Shown: positions 55,371 to 64,000 of the stretch, piece by piece
Layout: each line of letters begins with the position of its first letter
How positions within the stretch are numbered: position 1 is the first letter of the stretch
Assembly: GCF_002099425.1 (NCBI RefSeq)
Contig: NW_018343990.1
Span: 4,714,001-4,778,000, forward strand
From: Phascolarctos cinereus
Lineage: Eukaryota; Chordata; Mammalia; Diprotodontia; Phascolarctidae
Direction of reading: 5' to 3'
Length of the DNA stretch: 64,000 nucleotides
The notes under the pieces: generated by a model
What the model was told of the DNA's origin: nothing
Seen by the model: only the letters and a program-made list of their open reading frames with translations
Databases searched by the model: none
Position numbers and translations under genes: made by a program

Positions 55371-56330
55371 AAACCTTAAAGGACAGAAAATTGGTGACTT
55401 CAGTTTCTATTAATTATGTAACCCTTCTTTAGAGTTACACATTTAAGAGTCTGGACTTTATTATTGAATTTGTTTTGATTCATGATTTTAAATCTGAATT
55501 TTCATGAGTATGCTTTTTTTATGATTTACATGTTAAAATAGAAATCTTGTTAGATCTAAGCGTTTAGACACCAACCGATTTATTTTTTTTTAAATATTAT
55601 TAAGTACTCAATGTGGAAGGTACAGATGAAAATTCAAGGATAAATAGGACATCTACAACAATGATGGCTATTGTACATAGTGGAATAAGTGATTTTATAT
55701 AGTATGTGCTTAGGTAACTTTTATTGGATTTAACTGAATTAGATTGTGTACACACACACAATTAAAAAAAACAACCCAACATTCTATAAAAGATATGTTA
55801 ACTCTTCTTCATAGGTGTTTAGCTTTACCCATGATACCCATTCAACAAAACATCTTTTTCTTCATTATCAGGAAGACACTAATCAGCTGAAAGACAATTG
55901 CTTTTGAAGGACTAGAGTAACTCATTGATTTGTCATCCAAGGCTGGGCCATTATCTTTCAAAATTTTGGGCTAATTTAATACACATGCTAAGAAAACCTA
56001 AATTCTAGTTTTCTTATTTTATTGAGCACTTATTTTATGAAGTATACATTTCCCTTTCCCTTACCCACTTCTTGGTTCTAGTATGTAATTCAAAACAAAT
56101 TGGTCTTACCTTGATCTTAAAAGATAGAAGTTCTTGGTTTTAAAGCCTTTGATTAAAGAATGCAATCTTACAACGTAGGTTTCACAGCTTTTTCTGCTTC
56201 CTGCCATCCTTTGATAAATCAGCTATCATAGCACCTAAATGAAATAAAAATATTTAATTAGATATATGAAAAGGGCTAAACCACTGCTACTGTTTGTTCA
56301 ATTTCCATGAAGAGCATGGTAAACTTCATC
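55371..56330. other. No recognised feature
   Basis: AT-rich unique-looking sequence, no gene or repeat family recognised. Confidence 0.4.
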
Positions 56331-56334
56331 TGTC

Positions 56335-56535
56335 CAGGGGTTGGAAACCTCAAGGCCACATGCGGCCTTCTAGGTCCTTGGGTGTGGCCTTTTGGCATAG
56401 TCCAAGTTTTACAGAATAAATCCTTTTATTAAGAGGATCTGTTCTATGAAGTTTGGAGTCAGTCAAAAGGCCACACTTGAGGACCTAGAAGGCCACATGT
56501 GTCCTCAAGGCTGCAGGTCCCTCATCCCATTCCTG
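56335..56535. mobile_element. Foldback hAT-like non-autonomous element, both arms present
   Basis: About 200 bp forming one long imperfect palindrome. The left arm has 'caggggttggaaacctcaag', 'gccacatgcggccttctagg' and 'agtccaagttttacagaata'. It pairs with 'gttctatgaagtttggagtc', 'agaaggccacatgtgtcctc' and 'cccattcctg' on the right. The centre is 'ccttttattaagagg'. A copy lacking the left outer arm lies at 15622-15757. No clear 8-bp duplication is seen here. Confidence 0.75.
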
Positions 56536-56544
56536 GCAATGAAC

Positions 56545-56655
56545 AATTTAATGATCCAAATTATTTCCTATTTTCTGTTTGTGACCCCAGTGCCCAGAAC
56601 AGTTTCTAGGACATAGCAGGCTCTTAATAAGTATTTGATAATTGATTTTGTAAGC
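56545..56655 (+). repeat. L2 LINE 3' end
   Basis: Sense with 'gtgaccccagtgcccagaac', 'agtttctaggacatagcagg' and 'ctcttaataagtatttgata'. Confidence 0.75.
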
Positions 56656-57179
56656 CTTCCCTTGTCTTTGTGAAAGTCATTGATTTGAATAAAGAACATA
56701 TGCCTAAACCAGATATTAACCGGTTTAGGAGCACTTTTAAGCTGGGGACCTAGGTAAGATAGAAAACAGTTCTTCATTTCTAGTAGATATAACATCAATA
56801 TATTTCTTTGTGTGTTTTGTGAGGTATATTCTGTAAATCTTTCTCTGTGCAAATTACAAATGATCTCACTAGCTTTTGCCAGAAGTTAATAGTTTTGTAT
56901 GTTAGTTTACAGATAGAAAAATACTAAAGCAAAAATGTTAGTTGGTTAATTTAATTGCAAGGAATATACTGAGCACATAGAAGGAGAAGAAATAGGGCAT
57001 TCTGAGACTTGTCACTTAAAATTCAAGTTTCTAGTCACTAAAATGAGCAGCTTCCCTCTACAAACAGTAAAAGTGACTAGGGGAGCTTCAGAGTGTTAAG
57101 TGGCAGTAGATTTTAACTGGTGCTAACTGTAACAGGAACAAGATCCAACAGTTAGCATTCAAGATGAAATCTGTTTAAA
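56656..57179. other. No recognised feature
   Basis: Unique-looking sequence. A 94-residue minus-strand frame partly overlaps L2 and has no recognised domain. Confidence 0.4.
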
Positions 57180-57500
57180 ACACAAGAGCTCCCCAACAAC
57201 TTCTTCTGTTAGGGTTTGAATATTATTGACACATGTTCTTGACTTTAACTTGATTGCATCTGGTGCCGCAAGACTGCAGGATGTTCTTTCTGATGACACA
57301 GGATCTGTTTTTTACAAGATGCACTTAACACTTTCTCTGTGCCTCAGAGCACTTCACAAATTCAAATCAAGCATTCAAGTGTCTGGTTCCTATGTCATAT
57401 TCTTATTAGGTTAATTTTCTTCAAGTTGAAGTGAGTCACACTGCCTGTGATTAAGAGGAAAGGGTTTGTGATGTGTGCCAAGAAAATCTCAAATCAGCTG
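57180..57500. other. Repeat-free block, candidate conserved non-coding DNA
   Basis: Mixed composition with no repeat signature, ending in 'aatcagctgatgagggcagg'. A plus-strand 62-residue frame (57226-57414) has no recognised domain. It is a candidate only. Confidence 0.25.
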
Positions 57501-57534
57501 ATGAGGGCAGGCCATACAAAGAGGCAGAATAGGT

Positions 57535-57625
57535 GTCCACCTACTGGATAGGACATTCGGCTAGGAGACAGGCAAACCTGGGTTCTAATTCTACCCTGGA
57601 CTCATCTGAAAATTGGATTACATTA
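57535..57625 (+). repeat. MIR-type SINE head
   Basis: Sense with 'ctactggataggacattcgg', 'aggcaaacctgggttctaat' and 'tctaccctggactcatctga'. Confidence 0.6.
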
Positions 57626-57699
57626 GAATTGTTATTAGAGAGCTGGTGGGGGGGCCAAATCGCCTAAGCTATCAGTGCCCTCTTTCCCTAAATGGCGTC

Positions 57700-57850
57700 G
57701 TATTTATTTTTCTTATATTTTGTAAGTAAATATGTGTTTGTTGTCTCCTGTGATAGAATGTATATTCCTTAAGGGCTGGGAAGGTTTCATTTTGTCTTTG
57801 GAACCCCAGTGCCTAACATATAGAAGGTGCTTAATAAATACTGGTAAATC
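57700..57850 (+). repeat. L2 LINE 3' end
   Basis: Clear sense L2 terminus: 'cttaagggctgggaaggttt', 'ggaaccccagtgcctaacat' and 'aaggtgcttaataaatactg'. Confidence 0.85.
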
Positions 57851-57999
57851 GATTGTTTGAAATCTAATAATATATCAAAGATCTTTGCAAGCCTTGAAAT
57901 TACATGAACGAGGCAACTTTTATTATTGTGACATCTGAGAAATATTCAATTTTCATGAGAAGGCCTACACATACTCGCTGTAATTTGAGCTCAATGCTT

Positions 58000-58095
58000 C
58001 CCTGTTAGAATGTAAGATTCTTGAGAACAGAAACTAGTTGGTTTTCTTGGATTTGTATCAAAAGTCAGCACTTTATAAATCATTTCTATATACAT
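58000..58095 (+). repeat. L2 LINE 3' end, decayed
   Basis: Sense with 'gtaagattcttgagaacaga' and 'gtcagcactttataaatcat'. Confidence 0.5.
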
Positions 58096-58171
58096 TGGGA
58101 AAGTTCTATTGCCACCTAAATACCTACTTCTGGCTTCACCCAGATATCAACTCTGAACTCTCATTTTAGGG

Positions 58172-58279
<108 letters not shown>

Positions 58280-58364
58280 CCCTCCCCCCTGACTTTAACT
58301 GAAAAAAAAACCTAAAAAACAAAAATAAACCTAATAAAGATTCAGAGAAAGGACAAACATTGGT

Positions 58365-58610
58365 ACTAGACCAGGAGTCTGCAATATGAGTTTTAATCCT
58401 ACCTTGGTAATCTTACGCACATACATAATACACATTTATACACATACATGTGTATATATGTGTGTATTATGATTGTGTGTATATGAGGCAAGAAACTTAC
58501 CCCTCCAAGTAAGTTTGATTATCCATAAAATGGATATAATAACAATATATACCCCATAGGGAGGTTGTGAAAATCAAGTGAGATTACATATGTAATATAT
58601 GTTTTGTCAA
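58365..58610 (+). repeat. MIR SINE with internal TG/CA expansion
   Basis: Sense head 'ctagaccaggagtctgcaat' and core and 3' part 'ttatccataaaatggatata' with 'gggaggttgtgaaaatcaag'. The core is interrupted by a CATA/TGTA-rich patch at 58425-58485. Confidence 0.7.
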
Positions 58611-59490
58611 ATTTTTAATGTTACATGGTTAATATCATTGTTCTTAGTCTTATCATTATTAGTATTTACAATTTGCTAATTTAGACAGAGATACACAAAG
58701 ACAAATAAAAAGAATAAATCTTTCACAAACATTTCTCAGTGGTCTGAAATCATGAGTCTCATAACGAATAGTAATAGTTCTCATGCCTGTGATATCTTAA
58801 ATTTAAACCATAAAAAGAGTTTCAGAGAAGGCTGAATAATTCTTATTAACAGTATGGCTTTTTGTCTTTTGGCTTATTCTCAAAGCATTTGGAAACTATT
58901 GTGTTATTAATGCCAGGGAGACCCAGTGTTGGTGGCAGATCAAATACACAAATAACTTCTGGGTAGGCACTATCATTAAGCCATACTCTTTCAGGAATGA
59001 AGTGGACCACATCTCAGTCATTATCAGCCAAATTCACCCACTAACAAGGCAATGCATTTAAAGGAAGGAAAGTCCTTTGGGACATTGCCCTACAACTTTG
59101 CGGCACAAGGCAAAAAAAGCACAACAAAATAACACAACAATCTGCTTTCTTGGGGTTTGCCTTGGGGAGAACATGGATCATCTGGTCATGACTTCTCTGA
59201 CCCACTTGAGATGAAAACTAATCTAATCTAAACAAAATCAATGTCATTAGGATAGGAAGAAAAACCATCAACTAAAGGGGCAATGGGTTAGTGTGTGAGT
59301 ATTATGATAAAGGTCTTCTATCTAATACATAAAGAGATAATTAGTGTATATATGTATGCATACAAATATACATGTAAACTTATTTCCTGGAGATTAACTC
59401 ATATCTATATCGATTTAGATACATATAAATAGATAGATCTAGATTGATAGACAGCTCTAGATACATGAGTCAAACTATACTTGATAATTA
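58611..59490. other. No recognised feature
   Basis: Unique-looking DNA. A TATA/GATA-rich patch lies at 59340-59460. Confidence 0.4.
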
Positions 59491-59494
59491 TTCA

Positions 59495-59790
59495 ATGTAT
59501 TTAAATATAGTTCTCAAAAAATGAATTGCAAACTATTAACAATCACAAAAGAAAATTTCAAATTATTAAAAGATGTGAATTAAAATAAATTATTGAGGCT
59601 TTTGCCTCACAGATAGCAAATTGGTAAAGATAACAATAAATGGGAAAAATATTTGAGAGGCAACGGGAAGTCAAACTATAATAAACTTTGATGTTGTTCT
59701 GTATTACTGTATCCATTCTTGAAAGCAATTCGGAATTATACCAAAATAAGTGACTAAAATGTCTATATATAGGTCAATTAATGCATTTAT
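59495..59790 (+). repeat. L1 LINE fragment, ORF2 C-terminal region
   Basis: Sense with 'aaagatgtgaattaaaataa', 'tattgaggcttttgcctcac', 'agatagcaaattggtaaaga' and 'cattcttgaaagcaattcgg'. This is the well-known order of the L1 ORF2 3' part ('caaattggcaaa...tggaaagcaatttgg'). A short TTCC run follows. Confidence 0.78.
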
Positions 59791-60089
59791 TTTGTTTCTT
59801 CCTTCCTTCCTTTCTTCCTCCTTTCTTTCCCCCCTTACATTGGATTACTCCATGAGGAAAGAAACAAGGAGGTATATTTGGGAATTAATATAATACAAAA
59901 GAAAAAGAATCAATAAAATTTTCTTAAAACAGAAAAAGGACTAAATTGAGACATATTGCTTTTTGGCTACTTTGCATTGAAGAGTTGATCCATGAACATG
60001 TGCTGTTATGTGTCCATCAGTCTGTCTCTCTGTGATAAGTGACCTTTCCCTGCATGTACCAAAACCTCAGATATCTGTGGCTTCATTCT

Positions 60090-60240
60090 TTCATTCAACC
60101 AAGAGGCATTTATTCATCAACTCCTGTGTGCAAGGTGCTGTGCCAGATGTTATAGGAGACATGAAGAATGAACAAAGGTCCTGTCCTCAAGTACTTTTCA
60201 ATTTAATGTGTGTATACATGTTAGAAACGTACATAAATAC
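60090..60240 (+). repeat. Ancient repeat, left part
   Basis: Carries 'aggcatttattcatcaactc', 'gtgtgcaaggtgctgtgcca' and 'cctgtcctcaagtacttttc'. It appears to be split by the L2 at 60255 and to resume near 60770. Confidence 0.6.
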
Positions 60241-60254
60241 ACAAAAAGTTTATA

Positions 60255-60625
60255 ATTACATTAATTTCTCTTTGGGCCCTGCTCCTATTTCTCTGTACTT
60301 CATTATCCACCAGCTTTTCTCTGGTAGCCTTCTCACCCTTCACGACCCTGCTCAAGCAGTATTTTCTTGGAAGATCCCTCCACATGTGGGGTCTTTTCAT
60401 CTGATTTTTTTTCCCTCCTGGAACCTTTATTTTGAAGAAGGATGCACAAGCCATGTTTACTCTTTTATTCCTGTATGATCCCTGCTCCTGCCTCTGTAAG
60501 CTTCTTTCCCCACCATAGACAGGACTCTACATGGGTACATCCACCACCACCCCTTTTGCATCTCCAGGACTTAGGACACTGACTAGGGCAGAGGAGGTAC
60601 TAAATGATGCTTAGTGAATTAATAA
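60255..60625 (+). repeat. L2 LINE 3' region
   Basis: Sense L2 with 'ctggtagccttctcaccctt', 'tcttggaagatccctccaca', 'tctccaggacttaggacact' and 'gatgcttagtgaattaataa'. Followed by a degenerate ATGA/GAAT repeat (60636-60690). The 156-residue plus-strand frame here is repeat-derived. Confidence 0.7.
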
Positions 60626-60769
60626 CTTGATTAAATAAATGAATGGATGGATTCATGAACGAATGACAAATGAATGAATGAATGAAGACCTTGAGAGAGC
60701 TACTAAAAATAATTAAAGAAGTTTATAGGAAAGAAAAATATTAAAGAAGTTAGAGATGAGCACCACTTG

Positions 60770-60975
60770 GAGTTACTGAAGAAGTCTGCATGAAGGAAGC
60801 TGCATTTCAGCTAAGCCCTGTAAGGTAGGTAGAGTTTTGCTACATAGACATTAAGAGAAAACAGTGTGAATGAAAGGAATAGCAAACCTTTTTATATGAG
60901 GTCAGAAAGCACATGGCATATTCAGGAAACTATTAATTTGGCTGAAGCATAAAACAGCATTAAATTTTATTGTAC
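60770..60975 (+). repeat. Ancient repeat, right part
   Basis: Carries 'ggaagctgcatttcagctaa', 'gccctgtaaggtaggtagag' and 'agcacatggcatattcagga', then 'ttggctgaagcataaaacag', in the order of the repeat at 46655. Confidence 0.5.
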
Positions 60976-61865
60976 CTTAAGTAGCACTTTAATACTTGTT
61001 CCTCCTAAAGAAAAAAAAATCCAGCTCTCAGGCTTAAAATCCTACCATTTCTACCTTCAAATATACCTTTTGAAGTAGATTATAAAGTTATATAAATAGA
61101 CTAGAAGTTTTCAACTGTGTGAACAGTCAACTCTTCCCCTAAAAAATGACAACAAACAAAAGCAATTGAGTGGTACACCAGAGAAGATTACTAGGCCAGA
61201 AGGACCACATGAGCATGACAGACCTGGTTTCCAGACTGTAGATATGGTTATTCACTGAGAAAGCCCATTCAGTCAATCCTACACTGGAAAATAGTATAGG
61301 TAATGGTGAAATGAAATATCCTACTTGGCGTCAGAACACTGAAGGGGGCAGTATAGACAAATACCTAAGAGAAAGTACCATTTCAGTTGGCACTCCACAC
61401 ATCATTGAGAAGTTCCTTACCTACCACCCTTTTATACATGCTGATATTTCATGGAAGAATTTATTTTGCTCAGGGTAATATTCCTTCTCTAATTCCTATG
61501 AAATGCCCTCAAATAATGTGCAAGAGAATAATTTTTGTGAACTGCCCTTAATACACTGAAGATTTACTACACAATTTTGTTGACTTTCATAAATACATCT
61601 TGAGGATCATTCCATCTCTAAGGAAACACTTACAAAAGTCCTAAAATAGCCTTATTTTTGGGAATCCATCAACAAATCTATCACTTTCAGTTTATAGTTT
61701 GAGTGGAAAATGGTCTTTTGCTACTCTCTTCACTTGGGATTGATAATTATTTACTTTTACTAAGATATTTAAGAGAAAAGCTCATTCAGAACCACAACAA
61801 TGAAATGACATTATGAAATAATAAAGAAATAAGATATTATATATTCAAAAACATATTCAATTTAA
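60976..61865. other. No recognised feature
   Basis: AT-rich unique-looking DNA, no gene or repeat family recognised. Confidence 0.4.
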
Positions 61866-61869
61866 TTCA

Positions 61870-62540
61870 CTAAAACAAGCATTTTTTTTTAAGAAGTGCC
61901 TATTCTGTGTCAGGAACTGTATTAGGTGCTGGGAAAACAATGAGAAAAATAAACTAGTCCTTGCCTTTAAGGGGCTTAATATTCTCAAAGGAAATGGAGT
62001 ACAACATGATAAGTAAACACAAAAATATGTTGAAAACACCTGGGGACTAAATTCTGGAGGGAAAGGGTTTGTGTAGTAGGTGACACTTGAGCTTAGCTTT
62101 GACAGATGCTAGAGATTCTAAGAGGCAAAGATGAGGTTGTAGAATATTCCAGGCAAAGAGGACAGCCGGAACAAAGGGCCAGAAATGGGAATGGAATGTT
62201 ATGTCAGGGAAATACCAAGTGCTATTCACTGGAATGAAGAATGCATTAGGCAGCATAATATGAAATTATTTTAGATAAACTAGAGCAGATTGTGAAGAAC
62301 TTTTAATGTCAAATGAGGGCAAGATTGCATATTAAAAGGGAGCCATTGAAGCATCTTGAGCAGGGGAGTGAGATGGTCTGACCTGTGCTTTAGAACTATC
62401 AACTTTTCAGTTTTGTAGTAAATTGGAGGGGAAAGAGACTAGAAGTAGAGAGAATATTTTGCCATGTCCATGTGAGAAGTGATAAGGACATAAACCAAGA
62501 TGCTTTTCATGTGAGTGGAAAGAACAGGACAAATGTGAGA
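61870..62540 (+). repeat. Ancient mammal-wide repeat, best copy
   Basis: About 670 bp in continuous order. It has 'gtgcctattctgtgtcagga', 'ccttgcctttaaggggctta', 'ggtgacacttgagcttagct', 'ggaacaaagggccagaaatg', 'gggagccattgaagcatctt', 'gagcaggggagtgagatggt' and 'aattggaggggaaagagact'. Its equivalent in placental mammals is familiar to me, so it predates the marsupial-placental split, but I do not assert the family name. Confidence 0.75.
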
Positions 62541-62544
62541 TTAA

Positions 62545-62667
62545 TAATATGAGCTAGCATTTGTACCATATTTTAAGGTTTGCAAAGCACTTTAAAATAT
62601 GAATTCTTTAGATTCTTAAGACAGGTAAAATGCTATTATTACCCCACTTTTACAGAAGAGGAATCAT
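62545..62667 (-). repeat. MIR SINE, left part (split by Mar-1)
   Basis: Antisense with 'aggtttgcaaagcactttaa' and 'gctattattaccccactttt'. It continues after 62933. Confidence 0.75.
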
Positions 62668-62932
62668 TTTTGTTGGTCAGTCATTTCAGTCATATCTGAC
62701 TGAAATTTTGTGACCCCATTTGGGGTTTTCTTGGGAAAGATACTGGAGTGATTTGCCATTTCCTTCTCAAGCTCATTTTATAGATGAAGAAACTGAGGCA
62801 AACAGCATTAAGTGCCTTGCCCAAGGTCAAAAGGCTAGTAAGTGTCTGAGGTCATATTTGAACTCAGGAAGATGAATCTTCCTGACTCCAGGTCCCAACA
62901 ATCTCTCTATCCACTGAGACACCAGCTGCCCT
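62668..62932 (-). repeat. Mar-1 CORE-SINE nested in MIR, perfect 10-bp duplication
   Basis: Full-length antisense Mar-1 with tail 'ggtcagtcatttcagtcata', 'tttgtgaccccatttggggt', core 'gatgaagaaactgaggcaaa' and head 'tccactgagacaccagctgc'. The exact repeat 'gaggaatcat' flanks it at 62658-62667 and 62933-62942. Confidence 0.93.
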
Positions 62933-63084
62933 GAGGAATCATAGGAGTCTATAATTGTCTTCTTATGCTTCTTGAGAGAAAACTTCCATATAAAACTGAG
63001 CCTCTTTTAGTATGACCTCTTTTGAATTGTGGGCCCCAGGTAAAAGAAATGAGTATATCCTCTTTCTCTCATCCTCCCTCCCCC

Positions 63085-63089
<5 letters not shown>

Positions 63090-63134
<45 letters not shown>

Positions 63135-63151
63135 GACAGAGAGAGACAGAG
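63090..63151. repeat. (GA)n microsatellite with GACAGA units
   Basis: A pure GA run of about 17 units, then three GACAGAGA units. Confidence 0.96.
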
Positions 63152-64000
63152 GATATAGATACAAATTTTGCTACATTTACTTGTCCCTAAATGGAATTTA
63201 TACAAATAAGCCGGCCACGGGCTGAATAGAGGATGTAATTAAATAACGATACATATCACTGTGAAGAACAGGTCAAGGTGAACTTTTTGAAAATCAAAAA
63301 GTAATTGTATTAGTACATAAAGATATATCGACCATTTCAGCTTAAATCAAATAGAAACATAGAAGTCCTTTTGATAATTTTCTTGAACATGTTAAAAATG
63401 TATTATTACAAAGTGTAGAATCTGGAAATGGTGAAAAGGTTAAAAAGATTAAATAGATGGGATGAACTATAAGCTCCTCCTTTATAATCAGCTTTAATAC
63501 TATGCAGTCCTTTAAAAATGACCAAATCAGATTAGCTGTTTGTATGAAATGGTTAGAATTAAACAATGTCTTCTTTCCCTTCAATGACTTTGAATGTCAA
63601 CATTTTTGTCCCACAGTTCTGCCATAATAAGGGAGAAGGGAAATATCACTGTGAAGCACAAGGGAATTAAGAAGATGTCACTCAGAGGAAGATCATCAGT
63701 ACGAAATAGAAACAACCACCAAAGGGTGGGGGGTGCTATACAATAGTTAGGGCTGAAACATGACTTCAATAGTGTGAAAGTTGAGTGAAAGTATCACTAT
63801 CCATAGCACTACCTAACATCTAAGTGTCTATTAAGTACATTTCAAAGGGAAAATTAAGACATTTATAAGATGGCTAAGTGAGAAAAATGACTGGATTTGG
63901 ATTCAAAACCCTGGCTGTATAATGGGGATACCATGTCATCTACAGAGGAAGAAGCCATATAAAGGTCCTTCAGATTAATCTAGATATCTGAAAATTATAA
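63152..64000. other. No recognised feature
   Basis: AT-rich unique-looking sequence to the end of the window. Open frames on the minus strand have no recognised domain. Confidence 0.4.

Noticed and set aside
56335-56535. A hairpin RNA gene (microRNA-like)
   Set aside because: The hairpin spans a dispersed transposon copy with a sister at 15622; arms of about 100 bp are far too long for a normal microRNA precursor.
60008-60478. 156-residue plus-strand frame
   Set aside because: Composed of an ancient repeat plus an L2 3' region; no coding homology or codon structure.

Overview
The window looks like intergenic or deep intronic DNA from a marsupial, and I can support no intact host protein-coding gene or RNA gene in it. 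The marsupial assignment rests on interspersed repeats. There are several Mar-1 CORE-SINEs (tRNA-like head, MIR-like core, 3' tail resembling Bov-B/RTE LINEs), related A-tailed SINEs with the same head, old L3/CR1 and L2 LINEs, marsupial-type L1, a HAL1-like element, and MIR/Ther-1 copies. The A-tailed SINE resembles what I recall of WSINE1, which would favour an Australian marsupial. That last step is inference.

Layout. 0-5 kb: L2 3' ends, one split by a SINE, then an intronless broken copy of the HDAC9 deacetylase domain on the minus strand, then an L3/CR1 3' end. 6-14 kb: dense MIR and Mar-1 SINEs with visible target-site duplications, an L3/CR1 reverse transcriptase fragment, a long CT tract, and two L3/CR1 3' ends lying head to head. 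14-19 kb: sparse, with a foldback hAT-like element, a GA tract and a second L3/CR1 reverse transcriptase fragment. 19.2-27.5 kb: an L1 cluster on the minus strand. A 3.0 kb ORF1-only (HAL1-like) element sits inside the 3' end of an older L1 and is flanked by 16-bp near-identical repeats. The older L1 lacks most of its endonuclease region. 27.6-34.5 kb: MIR, Mar-1, L2 and a second marsupial repeat present as two inverted copies.

35.6-38.8 kb: three related solitary LTRs. Two lie in tandem on the minus strand and one on the plus strand, so two of them form large inverted arms about 1.1 kb apart. The plus-strand LTR has split an L1 3' end fragment. 39-53 kb: L2, MIR, Mar-1, an ancient mammal-wide repeat seen at many places, a 610-bp non-autonomous hAT transposon with terminal inverted repeats and an 8-bp target duplication, and a degenerate GACAGA-type repeat. 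53.3-55.4 kb: a decayed plus-strand L1. 55.4-64 kb: a complete foldback hAT-like element, L2, MIR, a second long CT tract, and a Mar-1 nested in a MIR with a perfect 10-bp duplication.

No genes act together here. The biology of the window is layered transposition. A few repeat-free blocks could be conserved regulatory DNA, but I cannot show that without an alignment. I found no novel multi-gene system.
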